From Pohlia nutans (lineage: Eukaryota > Streptophyta > Bryopsida > Bryales > Mniaceae), in NCBI GenBank assembly GCA_022496805.1, contig CM040085.1:51572234-51636233 (forward strand): a DNA stretch of 64,000 nt, read 5' to 3'. Numbering within the stretch: the stretch's first letter is position 1; the number at the start of each line of letters is the position of its first letter. This document shows, piece after piece, positions 49,228-62,289 of this stretch. A program made the translations under genes and the position numbers. The notes under the pieces are model-generated. The model was not told the origin of the DNA. It worked only from the letters and a program-made list of their open reading frames with translations, and did no database searches.

Positions 49228-50046
49228 CCCTGAACCCCTAAGCGTCTCGGCGTCCATATTTTGGACGTTTTTGGGGGTACAGTCACCTTCGAAGTGCTGT
49301 AACTTTTGCAAAACGTGTCCGATTTTTCTGAAATTTTGAAAAAACTCCCCGCATGATGTATGGAATGTGTGGTAAAAATTTCAGATCAATCCAAGATGAA
49401 TTGAATTTTTGGTGATCATTTGAAAGTAGGTATGTTTTTTTTGGACAGTTCTGTGAATTTTGATGGCAGCAACTTCGGGGGCTTGTATCTCCTTCATCCC
49501 AAGTCCGTTTTCAATAAAACTTGTTGGGTTGAATTCCCCTTGAAGTCTAGTTATCATGGTAAATTTTTCAGGTCAATCCATGTTGTTATGAATGTTTGGG
49601 AGTCATTTTAGTGCACGGGTCTAGTTTGGACACTTTTTTCTTTTTGGTTCAAATGGGTCACTTTTCGGACTACTTTTTGACATTGCAAGGCCATTTTAGG
49701 GCACATTAAATTTTTTCATGAGGCTTTTTTGGTACTAATGTGTTTATATGATGATTTTGAACAACTTTATAGTTCAACGTTTTTTCATTTGAGTAATTTT
49801 GAAAACGAATTTCACCTCTAACTGTGTTGCTAGGAAAATTTCAGCATCCTTTTTTAGCACTAAAACACTATGATCTTGCAATCTATATGGCCAAATGACC
49901 CCAAAATTGATCCACATGATCTACAACATGTATGTTACAAGATTGTACGGTTGAGATTTCTATACCTCACTTACATTTAGACCTATAACACATCAAAAGC
50001 GATGATGATTTTAAGCCCAAAAAAGCTAGGGACCTTTAGGGGTTAA
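49224..50046 (+). mobile_element. AT-rich TTAA element, family of 29473-30090
   Basis: It starts TTAACCCTGAACCCCTAAGC and ends GACCTTTAGGGGTTAA. It shares its left TTAA with the preceding MITE. The right half is closely similar, inverted, to 29473 onward. Confidence 0.65.
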
Positions 50047-51351
50047 ATGTCAAGAGGGTACAAAGGGGCAACCCGAAGGGATATATAAATATTTTAACCT
50101 TGTCCCGACTTGTTTGTAATCACTCCTCCCGAATAAAAATTAAAAAAATTAAAAAGTTAAAAAAAAAACGTCTGTCAGCCACCGCAACGAAGGTCTCGCA
50201 TGGAGCACTACAACACTGGGCCTGTAGCACTGTGGCTCAATTTATTTTTAAATGAGGGGCCTGCACTACACTTGTTTTTTTTAAATAAAAATAAAAATTG
50301 CAAAAGACAGTTGTTGTTTGCCGCAACTCCTCCTCCTCTCCCAATTCCTTCTTTTGGTTGTGGATTGTTCCACATTTGTCTATTTTTGGCGCAAGTTGGG
50401 AATCTAGCCTTGCTTTGTCATCATTTTTCAAAAGCGTCAATCCATTTCAATTTTGGTTGAGAAAATCCACTTTTTCCCCTATTATTCTCTCATAACTTTG
50501 ACGTTTAAGGATTAACACCCATTGTGTTACTCAACTACCATGTACACAGTGAAAATATATAGTACCCCAAATGTAGAGCAATCCTTTAAGGTTCAAATTA
50601 TTGCTCTTCTAACTTTTTAATTTAACCAATGAATTAGAAAAGAAATGATAGAAAGATAACATGAATTATTAAATAGTAAAAATTTGAAAATTTGAAAATG
50701 CTCCTTAAAGTTTTGAATAGCAAATATAAAATAGCTATGACATGAAATTCAAAAATTAGACATTTTTGATGTGACCATATAGGCCATAATTTGAAGAATC
50801 ATCTCCACAATAATTGATTCATAGTGTTACCATTTCAAACCACTTCTAATAAATGTTGCTTGTGTTTCTAAAAATATAATCAATTCTCTTTTCTTTCATA
50901 GGTTATGGTTTTTCCATGTAATAATAACCTTTTACAATGGCATCTTGGACTCAAAATTTAGGGTTTGTTAATAGTCAAGTTTAAGAGATTTTCTTGCTTT
51001 ACATTTGGATTGTATTGACCATGGACTTTAAAAATGTTAATAAAGCTTGGTGTTGATGATGTTTGGGGAGGTCACTCTTTGTATCTTTTGTGTATCACGT
51101 GTGAACAAGAGTACCCTAAAAATTAAAAGTAATTCTTACTATAATTATTAATATTCTAAAAATATTCTCAATGTTATTCTTGTAATCAATTTTGAGCATT
51201 CTATATTCATGTAATTCATTTATAAAATTTACCTTCAAAGATTTATTTGGACCCTATCTTTGTTTGCACGTTGTTACATAATATTTGGAAGTGACCTCCC
51301 CGAGTGATGATGTTGGAAAACAACACATTTCATAACATTGATATTGGACAA
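50047..51351. other. AT-rich intergenic DNA
   Basis: No gene is supported. The open frame around 50200-50460 has low-complexity flanks and no family features. Confidence 0.5.
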
Positions 51352-51935
51352 TTAACTCCTAAACGTACCAGCCACGGTGTCCCTAGAATTGAAAATTTGT
51401 GAAAATTCATCATAAAGTACTATTTAGAAAATATTTTGGAATTGATATACAAATCAAAGTTCTAGATTTTGAATTTTGATTCCATCCATATAGTTTGATT
51501 CACCAATACTATCACCAATATTTTATTATAAATTTTGAAAGTTAAAATTAAAAAATCTTTCTAAATTTTGATTACAAACAAAACATTATCATTTTTTAGC
51601 AAAATTTGTTGGAATGGATTTAAAATGAGATGCTCTTACCGTGGTGATTCTTTGAAATTTTTGTCTTAAATCTATAACCTCATTTTCGAAAGGCCACTTT
51701 TGAACTACAGTCAATGCAAATTTGGCTTGGTCAACAATTTGACATACTTCTACATTTGTAATTTTAGAAAAATATGTACTCTAATATCAGCAAATTCAAC
51801 CATTGGATAAGATAACAACTTGGTGAAGTATCTCCAAAAAATTGCATGACTTCATTCAAGCATTGATGAGAATGTAGGGCGAATCTCAATCTATTTGTCA
51901 TCCAAAAACTGGACGCTATGACGTTTAAGGGTTAA
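51352..51935 (+). mobile_element. AT-rich TTAA element, 590-bp family
   Basis: TTAACTCCTAAACGTACC at the left and GACGTTTAAGGGTTAA at the right are inverse with few mismatches. It is 584 bp and shares its interior order with 27613-28203. Confidence 0.75.
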
Positions 51936-52289
51936 AAGTCATCATGATACTGAACATGTATCTATAGGCAAAAACACCTAAAACCGCCAAAATAATCAAT
52001 TTAACACACTTGGGGGCACTTTTTTCAAGGTAAAATATTTTATAGTACTAACAATTGATAACAATGATTTTACAAGAAGAAGAAAAAAAATAAAAAATAA
52101 AATTGTGGAAAACCCATGTAATTTCTATGAATTTTCAAAGTAGAAGTGACTTAGACCACTTAAACTGTCCCATAGACTTGTCACAAAATCAATCTCTATA
52201 AAATCCAAACTCAACCATTGAATCTTAAATGTGGCCAGGGATGGTTTGAAAATACTTCATGGGATAGTTTCAAAGCAAGTCTACAAACA
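51936..52289. other. AT-rich spacer
   Basis: Nothing is recognised. Confidence 0.4.
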
Positions 52290-53290
52290 CAATTTGCTAT
52301 TTACGCACTTAGCCACATAATCATGCACTTGGCTCCCAGACTCATTAAAAAATTTGTCTAAAAAATTCTCTAAAATCTAGTGATTTTTGTCTTTCTACAA
52401 TCATTTACATTGTAAACAAACAATTATTTATTTTATTTATATCTTTATATTTATCCTTTTTTAATCATTTTAAAAATCTTTTCTTTTATCTTGTCTTCTT
52501 CCTTGTCTTCGTCTTGTTTCCCTTCTTGTCTTCCTTCTTGTCTCCCTCATTTTTCTCTATTTTTTCTTCATTCTTTTCTTTTCATTTTTTTCTTCTTCTT
52601 GTGACAGCCATAGATCCCATACCTGCACCGAAGAATTTAAAAAATCAAAAAATAAATTAAAAATTAAAAATTAAAAATTAAAAAAAATCAAAACAACTTT
52701 AAAATTTTAATTTTTTTTCCGTCTTCTTTTATTTATATATATATATGTTTTTAATTTTAATTTATTCTTTTTTTCAGCCGTCTAGGCTGATGAGGTGCAC
52801 AGCTGCACACCTTTACTATCTCTATCTCGCCTAGATGGCCTACAATAAAAATTTATTATTATTTTCTTTTCTTTTACTTTTTTTTACTTTTTTTTTACTT
52901 TTCTTTTTCTTTTTCTTCTTCTTTGGTGCGGGTGCGGGGTTTGCGACTACCACAAGAAGAAAAAAAATGAAAAAAAATGAATGAATAAAAAATAGAAGAA
53001 AAAGAAGACAATAGGGAAGACAAAAAGGAAGACAAGAAGGAAAACAAGAAGAAGACAAGAAAGAAGATAAGAAAGAATCAAGATAAAAGAAAAGATAAAA
53101 GAAAAGGATTAAAAATAAAAATAAAGTATTTTTTGTTTATAATATAAGTGATTGTAGAAAGACAAAAATCGTTGTTTTTTAGAGAACTTTCCAAACAAAT
53201 TTTTTTTAAGCCAAATTTGCTCATCAAATGAATGCACTTAGCCGAATGCATAAATATCAAATTGCTTGTTTACAACTCTACAAGAACATG
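52290..53290. mobile_element. Long foldback element with pyrimidine/purine arms
   Basis: About 52290-52620 is matched, inverted, by about 52940-53290 (shared GATTTTTGTCTTTCTACAAT, CACTTAGCC and a long CTT-rich tract against a GAA-rich tract). The 320-bp centre holds poly(A/T) and a small palindrome around GTGCACAGCTGCACAC. Open frames in the tracts are compositional. Confidence 0.7.
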
Positions 53291-53938
53291 AATGGATGTA
53301 GGGATGGAATAGGGTGTTTCCACCTTAAAGTATTGGGTAAAGTACTAAAGTAAACCACCGCCGGTTTGTGCCATGTGAATATTTGTGCCACTTTGTGGTC
53401 ACTATGTATCCGTGTTTTACATTTGAAATTCTGAAACATACACCACTAATACATCATAGCACAAACATGGTACTTAATTGCGACACAAATAGGGTAGATT
53501 ACCTAAACTACTAGCCTTGATGAAGAGGTTTTCTTGTATAATTTGTCTTTGTGAGAGCATGTCCACCTACTATTGAATTCTTGAGATGCTATGAAAACAT
53601 TGAAAAGTGGATGAAACTCAACATGCATATTCATGGAAGGTGAGAGAACCAAATATAGTGATATATATGAGCACGATATAGACACCTCAATACGTCTCTC
53701 TTTATCTAAGTTTAGGAAGGGCTCAGTATCCTAGATTGATGGAAAATTATAATGATTACCCTTGTAATGGTGATTGTGATTTGTTCACCAATTATATAGA
53801 GGAACATATAGTGGTTGAAGGACATTGAGACAACAGTTTGTGACACCAAATTTTGAATGTGATGATAGTGGTCAAAGGGTGAATTGGAGGGAGAAGGGTA
53901 CAAATGCTCTAAGGGACTCATTTCTTTCTCTCATGCAT
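53291..53938. other. Intergenic DNA
   Basis: Nothing is recognised. Confidence 0.45.
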
Positions 53939-54083
53939 AAGGTAGACATATCCATTACCATCCATTTAACAGTTCTGCCTTCATTTGTCATCAATATACA
54001 TTTGTGTTCTAGAATGTAAGCCACAAGTACATGAGGGCGGAATTGAGTGCTAGATGGTATTGGATATGTCCACATTACTCGTG
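53939..54083. mobile_element. MITE with GTAGACATAYCC ends, short copy
   Basis: AAGGTAGACATATCCATTAC at the left and GGATATGTCCACATTA at the right are inverse, with further matching inside (TGCCTTCAT against ATGAGGGCGGAATT). It is the same family as 62096-62502. Confidence 0.75.
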
Positions 54084-54148
54084 ACTTATAATGATCTCAT
54101 CTCACACACACCAAGAATGTCATGTTACATCCTTAAGCAAACAAGCAA

Positions 54149-54700
54149 TTAACCCCTAAAGGTGCCACCAACCCGTTTTGGGTTGATGGCATTTTTGGTT
54201 CTTCCAATCCTCTTCATAAACCTCTTCACCACGAAACATTTTTTGGAGATACTCAGTTATGAAGTTGTTGTCTTATCCAATGGTTGGATTTGGTGTTACT
54301 GGAGTACATTTTTTTTTTTAAATTACAAACATAAAAGTATGTGAAACTTTGGCCAAGCCAAAGTTGCATTGACTTTAGTTCAAAAGTGGCCTTTCAAAAA
54401 TGAGGCCATAAATTTAAGGAACACAAGAATTTCAAAAATCAACACGTTAAGAGTATCTCATTTCAAATCCATTCCAACAAATTTTACTTAAAAACGCTAG
54501 TATTTTTTTGTAATCTAATTTAGAAGGAGTTTTTAATTTCAAATTCCAAATTTCATAATACAATATTGGTGATTGCATTGGTGAATTTAAGTTATTTAAC
54601 CATAGAGATGGGATCTAAATTTGAAATCTACAACTTTCATTTGTACAATATCCACCAACACATTTATCATCATTCAACTTTTCACAGAACTGCCAATAAA
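54149..54700 (-). mobile_element. AT-rich TTAA element, 590-bp family, inverted
   Basis: It starts TTAACCCCTAAAGGTGCC; the interior (54390-54650) is the reverse complement of 51440-51650. The far end is not clear. Confidence 0.55.
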
Positions 54701-57128
54701 AATTACAAAAATTATAAGCTTTGAGGCTAATTTGGACAAGTTGTAGTGCAAAAGATGAATCGCACATACAAATGAGTTTTGATAATAAAAGATTTTTTTA
54801 AAATCTATTTTTATTTGAAATTCAAACTTTCATTTTTTACCCTTAATTCAAACAACTATGAATACAAATTTTGTTACTTATGGTTTATAAAACTTTCAAT
54901 GGATTGAATGCAAATTCTTTGTAGAATCATGTGGAAAACAAAATCATGAGTTTTGGGGTCATATTTACTAAAATTTCAATGTTTGAAGTTTTCATTTCAG
55001 AAATGTTCAATTTGAATCTAAATTTTGTATTTTTTTAATATCTGATCCAAAAATTGTCCAAAGAAGTAAATTTTCACACTTCAAATGGTTTAATATATTT
55101 TAATATTAATATTGATACTTTTATAAATTTAATTATTTGATTCAATTCTTTGAAAAGCTGAAAGAACGTAAACTTATTGGTGGGTATTGTACATCAATTC
55201 TAAAATATTTCTTCAAATAATTGAAGACTTAGACAAAATGGCCCGTAAAATGGTTCAATAAAAAATCATATTTAATTTAGTCCTTGATAAATGAAAACTC
55301 TTGTATCAAGTAAAGCACAAGAAGAAAACCACATATGGTCCATAATGTTTTCGTATTAAATTTGTGTTTAAATAGAACATAAATTGCATAGAAGCTAACA
55401 CAAATTAATGTGTTAAAACTAACATAGATTCCATTACTACCCATGTGGATTTACACAACACCAAAATAATCATACAATATGGGTGACTAATTGGCAAGTA
55501 TGAAAATTAATTAGTATGTCCAATCTAACAAAGCCACTAGTGCACATCATGAATGCTATAGTGCCACAGTCACAAGTGATGTTGAATAGTATTTCTTTGT
55601 AATAAATATTGTAGATCATAATAAATAACCATTTGAGTGTAGTGAAAATTACAGCAATCTTGCTGTAAATTCTAGTGTAACCCACAATAATTCCACTAAA
55701 AGGTGTAGCTTCAAAGATATAGACAAGTGTCCTAGTGTCTCATAAAAAAAGCCCAAATCTTCTAAAGATTTTTTTCAAAAAAATTGTATTTTGTATGGTA
55801 AAAAATAAGAATATTGGAAATATCCACAGGTTTGGCATTTGTTGAAAAGCAATTTTCCAAAAGAAATAATTATTTGGCATGACTTGCCAACCATAATGGC
55901 CAGTTACTATAAGGGAGGATCCCCATGTGAGACCCGTGCCCGCTTTAGAGAGCGAGAATAAACTAATTTTACACCATACTTTGGATTAGAAGATACGTAC
56001 TAGAGCGATAGGACAAGCTTGGCACTTCCTCAAACCAAGGCTGTTGTCTCCAGCAAACCCGTTGTCAAGAAGTTTGTAAGCGAGTTTAAAAAGGCACTGG
56101 GCCTTTGGCCGTGGTAGTGTTTTTGTAAACCCTCCTCTCAACAATAAAAGTATAACTCCAAACCAACATATATTAATACCAAAACCAAGATGTCCCGGGG
56201 CTAGAAACAAATATAAAGAATTCACTCCAATATCAATATGAAAATCCCACTCCAAAATACATACATATGGTCCTCTTAGACAAACTAAGACAAGACAATG
56301 AAAGAGGGGCAACCCTCAGCCTAAATACCCCTGAAGAATCCAAAAGGTCCTCCTCGGACTTTTAACCCAAATTTCCTCTTTAACTCCAGGAAACCCAATC
56401 TAAACAGAAGTAAAAGATGATCAACACCATCATTCCCAACTACAACGAACACACACGTAAAAGAAACCAAACTTTTACTAACAACCCCCCGCTTACTATT
56501 TTAGAATTAACACATAAAATACTAGATGTTTAATTTTAACTAGTGAACGGCCCGCATCACAACACTACTCTCACTTCTATTAGAGAAGAATGAATGAGAG
56601 GAGATGAACAATGAGCTGGTTGTATATTTTTCTGCAAGAGTGGGACCGAGTCTCCCATGGGGAATAGCTCTAATTTTAGAAGGAAAGTAGTATTTGCAAG
56701 GGTTCTACAACCATGAAAAAATGAGCTATTTGACAAGACAAGGAGAATATTTTGGCGGGTCCAAGTATTAATTGCTGGCTTTTCATCCAAAAAATGTCGT
56801 CCTCATTTATTTTGAACCAGGGGTGCACTGTACTAAACACATACGAGTATACCTGAGAGAAGGTTGGGGTATTAATTTGAACATTACCGTATTACGTATA
56901 CATACATCAAACACATTTAGAGCTGAAAACATTGGCGTATACTTACATTAAACATATATTTAGGACGGAATAGATCTGTATACAAAAAAAATTAGACATA
57001 TAACCGAGCATATAACCCCTTGTACATAAGGGGTTTTTAGAGGGGGTCATGAATACACGTGATTCTCAAATATAATGTAAAGTGCACCCATGGGATTTTG
57101 AAGTCCTCATCTATTTTGAAGGGTAGGT
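54701..57128. other. AT-rich intergenic DNA, possible retroelement remnant
   Basis: No conserved coding exon is seen. 55915-56560 is less AT-rich and looks like old retroelement or untranslated sequence, but I found no paired LTRs, primer-binding site or pol motifs. Confidence 0.35.
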
Positions 57129-57425
57129 CATCACAAACTTAAAAAGTCATGTTTCTGCAATGTTTTACGCATGTTGTTGAGATGAACAGGGCTGATTATG
57201 TGCGACATATGTTTTACGTATGTTTATCGTAAAAAAAACGTACGAAGGACATATTACAAACATGTAAATTTTATCATGATGTGTTTTTTCATGTTTGCAA
57301 TATGTCGTTCGTACGTTTTTTATACGATAAACATAAGTAAAACGTATGTCGAACGTAATCACCCCTGTTCATCTCAACAACATACGTAAAATATTGCAAA
57401 AACGTGACTTGCCAAGTTTGTGATG
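57129..57425. mobile_element. Foldback element, 136-bp arms
   Basis: Arms 57129-57264 and 57290-57425 are inverse with roughly 90% identity, around a 25-base loop. The ends are CATCACAAACTT and its complement. Open frames on both strands across it mirror each other and are not genes. If transcribed it would make a long hairpin RNA. Confidence 0.88.
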
Positions 57426-58499
57426 GTGGCGATCAGGGTATTTTTTTCATTTTTCATGAAGTACCAAAGTGGCAATATAAAATGTTATAGTGGTGCTGCA
57501 TTTTTCAACATTCATCCACATATTGGATAAAAGATATCACATATCCATAATTTTGTATTATTTCCATCCACGATCTGACAATTGCACCAATATATATATT
57601 TGGTGCAAACTGGCAATATTTTGCCCAAAAAAAAAATGCCCTGGTGGCGATGCTCTTACAAAGTCTGCAAGGGTATGATAAAGAGCTTACTTAATACTAC
57701 GAGGCCCGTCCTGACGACGTACGATGAGCGCAAGCAAGAGCAGGCCTGCAGGCAGGGACCGTATATGAAGTCACTCACTGACTGGTCAAAATTAATCACT
57801 TTGCACTGGGAGTGTGGTCCTGCATGCACCGGCTCAGCGTCTTTATATATGTGGCCCTCACCATGCCATGCCATGATTCCTTTGGCACGCTAGAGCCAAC
57901 GCCAAAGCTACTGCAGCTTGTGCGAGCCCTGCATCACTCCAGTTGCCCCGTAAGTTGCCCATTCAGGACTTCCTTCAGCCAGCTCTCGATGAGATGAAAG
58001 CAGCGGCACGAGAATAATAATAATATTCATGAACGTCAAGTCAAGTGATCACTGAGGTTGCACAATCATCTTATCATCTCCTGGACGTCGTCATGATGCC
58101 GACCGAGTGCATGGAAAGGGACCCTCCGGCGGGTGTACCGCCAAGGATGTGCAAGTTCCATCACAACCCGTTGCAGGTTTCATGCCCCAGTAATACCAGG
58201 GTCGTACGTCCTACACTGAAATCACCATATACTGTGGGTGGTGGGTGAATGACTGGTGTGGGCACATTCTTCCATTTGAACAAAAATTCATCTAGTTTGG
58301 ATGAATTTTACCACAATATTTTTTAAAATAATTATTAGTAGAGCCTCTCGTAAATACCGTGGGTCACAGTATATGCTGATTTCGGTGTAGTGCTGTAATA
58401 CCTTTGGCTACTTAACTAGGCATTTGGTTGCCTAATAATTAATTAATTTTCTAAATTTAGGGTATCCCCTTAACTAAGACATTCTTAGGGCGTTCTTTG
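57426..58499. other. Intergenic DNA
   Basis: 57680-58250 has a balanced base content and several short open frames, but none shows a family motif. I make no gene call. Confidence 0.4.
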
Positions 58500-58747
58500 A
58501 TCCTACATAGCATAATAGAACAATGTGATAGAGCACCCGTTTTGAAAACTAGATCAAAAGAGAATCTTCACGTTGATTCATTTTTCTAAGTAATGAAGGA
58601 ATGTCATTTCAATTTTATTCCATGTGAATTTTGGAACTACCGTGTCATTGCCACATAAAACTTAGTTTCTAATTGTAATTAAGTAGACTATGATCCCATT
58701 GCAAAAGGGTGTGTCTCCTATTGCTCTATTATGCTAGTATGTGGAGG
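58500..58747. mobile_element. MITE with 40-bp inverted ends
   Basis: TCCTACATAGCATAATAGAA near 58501 is matched, inverted, by TTGCTCTATTATGCTAGTAT near 58720, and the pairing continues inward to CACCC/GGGTG. Confidence 0.75.
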
Positions 58748-58767
58748 GGTGAAGTTGTGCAGACATA

Positions 58768-59002
58768 AGGTTCTTTAGCCCTTGCCAGGGTTCACAATTT
58801 TTCTCTCACTGCACGAAAGATAAAAAATTCAAAACATGTGATTCTTGAGACGGGGCTACTGTAGACTTCCAACTCTCCACCATCATTCTTTAACTAAAGA
58901 ATGAATTACGTCACGGCATGTCCAATATTCTAGAATCCGCTACAGCAATTCTCATGCAACGATTCCTATTCTAAGGTACAGCTTACAAGGGCTAAAGAAC
59001 CT
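58768..59002. mobile_element. MITE with 17-bp perfect inverted ends
   Basis: AGGTTCTTTAGCCCTTG (58768-58784) and CAAGGGCTAAAGAACCT (58986-59002) are exact inverse copies. It is 235 bp with no coding capacity. A target duplication is not obvious. Confidence 0.8.
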
Positions 59003-60438
59003 CATGTTTACTTATTTTTGATTAAAAAATGTCCCCTTCCCTGGGTGTGTCTTCAACTCCGTCTGCTACAGCCAGTGAGGTCTTTCTGAAGCGCACTGAC
59101 AGTGGCTGTGGCAGAGGCTAGAGTTAGTAGGATCATCCACCAGAGGGAGCACATGGGTGCAAGTTTGCATAACATATTCCCATTCCATTTTCCTCATTCC
59201 ATTGTGGCCGAAGCCTCAAGTTATTCCCCCTTCTTTATGACTGAGGCTCCTGTAGTACGTCCACAGCTTGTTTGTACTCTCAACTTTGCATTTGGGTGAA
59301 GAAGTTGTTGTTGTTGTTGCTGGTTTTCAATCGACGTTTCTGTGAAGCCAAGCATCAGGGAATGCGCCATTCGTCTTCATGTCAAGCTCGCTCTCATTTT
59401 CTGGTACTACAATCTCCTCACTCACTGTAACCATGGCTAGGCTAGCTGCATTCTCAAATTCATTAATTTCTTGTTTGCTAATTCTTGCTCACTATCATAC
59501 ACTGTGGTTCTGTGTCTTGAATGAATGAGTCACCTCAGTCACATTCGATCTGTGCTTCATAAAGAAAAATCACTGCTGACACCAGGGTCAAGTCAAATAT
59601 ATACATTCTGAGAAGAAACGCCATAGCTGTCAGTCAGGGGTACCGGAGTCGACGTTCGGCCTTGTTTTGCGCTTCTGAGTTCGGGACCTTGCGGAAGATT
59701 TAGAAGAAATAAAAAAAACAGCAGCCTCTCATCCATTGCAAGTCTCTCAAGTTTTTCTTTAACGTTTGCCAGCTTCGGAACATGCAAAACGAAATTTTCT
59801 TCACACCACAGATTAATTGTTGTTGATCTCAGAAACCTTGACTGTATGTACCCAATTGAGAGATTGACCATGAACTGATGTTGTGGAGTACACTATTGCT
59901 TTAAAGCTCGAGGAGAGAATTCGATTGCACCTTCAAAGTCTCTATTCTTATTATTCATCCTATTGTCAAGTTCATTGGGTGGGGTTTGCCAGCGCAGGAA
60001 CATGCAAAATTTCTGCAAACCAGTGATTGTTGTATCTTGAATGAACTGGTTTTGAAGCAACGAAAATACTGATGTTGTGGAGAACACATAAATGCTTGAC
60101 AGATGGAGGAGGAAAGGTGAGGATGCAACCTGGGCTTAACGTGGAAAACCCTGGCTGCCAGTGTCTATTCTTATTATTCATCCTATTGTCAAGTTTTCTA
60201 CATATCTAGGTGCCTGGGGTTTGCGAGCTCAGAAATTTGTGCAAACCAGTGATTGTTGTATAGATCTGGTTTGAAGCAACGAAAACACTGAGGTTCTGGA
60301 GGATGTGTGTGACAGATGGAGGAGGAAATGTGAGGATGATGCAAGGGCTAAACCCTCCTGACAGACATGGAAAGGGAAGTCAGAGAGAGTCTGGGCCGCA
60401 GAGTTGAGAGAGGACCAAAAGGGCTGCAGGATTGATGC
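59003..60438. repeat. 5' flank of the DUF4228 gene with a direct duplication
   Basis: Blocks starting TCTATTCTTATTATTCATCC recur at 59941 and 60164, followed in both by GCAAACCAGTGATTGTTGTA, TTTGAAGCAACGAAAA and GACAGATGGAGGAGGAAA, so about 200 bp is duplicated just upstream of the start codon. It may be promoter or leader sequence. Confidence 0.65.
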
Positions 60439-61809
60439 ATGGCACGGGGGCTGGCAATGAAGAGCTTGTTTTGCAATTGCATTTGTGCATGGCAACCGGT
60501 GCAAGTGGTGCATGGCGATGGCCACATCCGGAGCTTGTCGCGGCCGGTGACGGTGGGGGAGCTTCTGAAATGCCACCCGCATCACTTTGTGTGTGAGCCC
60601 ACCTCCAGCGGGCCCCTGTATCACAGCGGTATGTTGCCCTGGGACATGGAGCTGGAGGAAGGGCGGATCTATCTCTTGCTCCCGCTGCCGCGCCTGCTCC
60701 CCCATCTTGCCAGCACCTTCGCCAACCCCCCTTGTTGCCCCTGCTTCAACACTCCCCACCAAACCACGCCAGGTAACTACCTAAACCTCCCGCTTTCTCC
60801 TCAGTCTGTCTACTAACACGGTTTTCGAATTCCTTCATTATGGTTTTAAAATAATGTCGAATTCAATGGATCGATCATATTGTGATTCAACATCATATAT
60901 CATTTAGATGAGACCAAATTTTATATCACCAGAATTAGTGAATTATAACATTCATTACATGTGTTGGTAATTTTTTTTTTAAATATTGAACAAAAAGAAG
61001 TCCGCATAAGACCCACTTAAATTTGCTAAAAATAAAACAGCATGAGGCTCAATTTGGGCTTCTTGCTCCTTTCCCGGTTAATAGTAGTATGTAGTTTTTG
61101 TGTCACTCTCATTGTCTGCCCCGTTTGAAGTGGACAGGGCTCACGTTTGGACACTTATGTCGGGTAAAAAAATGCCAAAAATTAGGACAATTATTTCCAG
61201 ACAGAGGGAGTATATATAATTCACAGGTGGCCATGTTTTTATCACCAGAAACATTGCATGTGTTGGTCAAAAAATAAACAAATTTGAACAAAAAGAAGTT
61301 GATGTAGGACCTACTCAAGAAGCCTTCTTGCTTGATTCTTTTTGCAAGCTAGCAGATTCTCAAGAATGTTACAAAACTTTACCTGTTCTAGGAAGAGACC
61401 TCATTTTGGTGATTGTGAAAGGTAATGAATAGAATTGTGTGATGTGCACTCTGCAGACGATCAAAAACCGGCCTCAAAAGCGGAAGGAAACATGGAGAAT
61501 CAAAGCTGCAAGGGGAGCCTGAGATGGATTGGGGTGCGGAAGGTGAGGCACAGGGTGGCCAAATCCAAGCTGGTGAGGGAGCTGGTGCGCATGAGCACGC
61601 GAATGCTTCCGGAGCGGCTGCGCTTCCGGTTTTCGTTCCAGAAACTGGACCCTCGTGAGACTGCTGTCGAAATGTCCAAGGGAGCCTCGGTGGTGGGAAA
61701 ATCCGTGCAATATTGCAGCTCCAGGAATCGGTGGAAACCCGGCCTGGAGTGCATTTCAGAGGTGGACTTACTCACCGGCTTGCTCCGATCGAGAGGTCAG
61801 TGTGAATAG
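60439..61809 (+). CDS. DUF4228-domain protein, two exons
   Basis: Exons 60439-60772 and 61457-61809 join in phase (GTAACT donor, CTGCAG acceptor), giving 228 residues. The N-terminal part fits plant DUF4228 proteins: a short Cys-containing start, then VQVVHGDGHIRSL, the PVTVGELLKCHPHHFV block and LEEGRIYLLLPLPRLLP. The C-terminus has the family's closing motif, here RWKPGLECISE. The second exon begins with a basic middle region. The biochemical role of this family is unknown; several members respond to stress. A second in-frame ATG at 60457 (MKSLFCNC) gives a more typical family N-terminus and may be the real start. No lesion is seen. The intron holds a MITE of the GGACCAA family. Confidence 0.82.
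60826..61081. mobile_element. MITE of the GGACCAA family in the DUF4228 intron
   Basis: The interior matches 48991-49227 (GAACAAAAAGAAGTC, GCATGAGGCTCAATTTGGGC) and the right end reads TTGCTCCTTTCCCGGTTAA. The left end is diverged. A second fragment of the same interior is at 61250-61320. Confidence 0.6.
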
Positions 61810-62095
61810 ATGATCTTTTTTATGCTTGCAAGCTTTTGAAATTCAATGGCATTTTCAGGTTTGTGCACTTCCATCAGACAGTGAGGTGTTTTCCTTGTAC
61901 AAGTAACTGATATCCCCTGCAAGGAAGGGGATGTTTCACACTTTGAACTCCCTTTTATCACACTCTCAGATATTGTGGCACATCTTCGTATCTGCATGGA
62001 ACTTTGGATTTTGTGTATCCATGTGATTGGAGAATTATTTACATTGGTCACCCACCCTAACCTTTTCTTTTTTAACTGTAGTTATGGTACTTACA
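61810..62095. other. 3' flank of the DUF4228 gene
   Basis: It is probably 3' untranslated sequence; nothing else is recognised. Confidence 0.5.
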
Positions 62096-62247
62096 TAAAG
62101 TAGACATACCCATTATCGCCTAGCATTCAATTTCCGCCCTCATGTATTAGAGGGTTGTCTTATTATTTTGACCAATAGACTAAGTGTCGAGCATGATGTG
62201 ATAGATGTCTAATAGACCCCCCTGTATGTGAGACAAGCATGTTCTTA

Positions 62248-62289
<42 letters not shown>

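Noticed and set aside
52840..53058. Lysine- and phenylalanine-rich open frame
   Set aside because: Made entirely of polypyrimidine/polypurine tract in a foldback element.
55915..56560. LTR retrotransposon remnant
   Set aside because: Composition differs from its surroundings, but no paired LTRs, primer-binding site or pol motifs can be seen.
57165..57389. Overlapping open frames with similar proteins on both strands
   Set aside because: They arise because the sequence is an inverted repeat.
57690..58250. Possible small gene in balanced-composition DNA
   Set aside because: Several short frames, none with family motifs or convincing splice structure.
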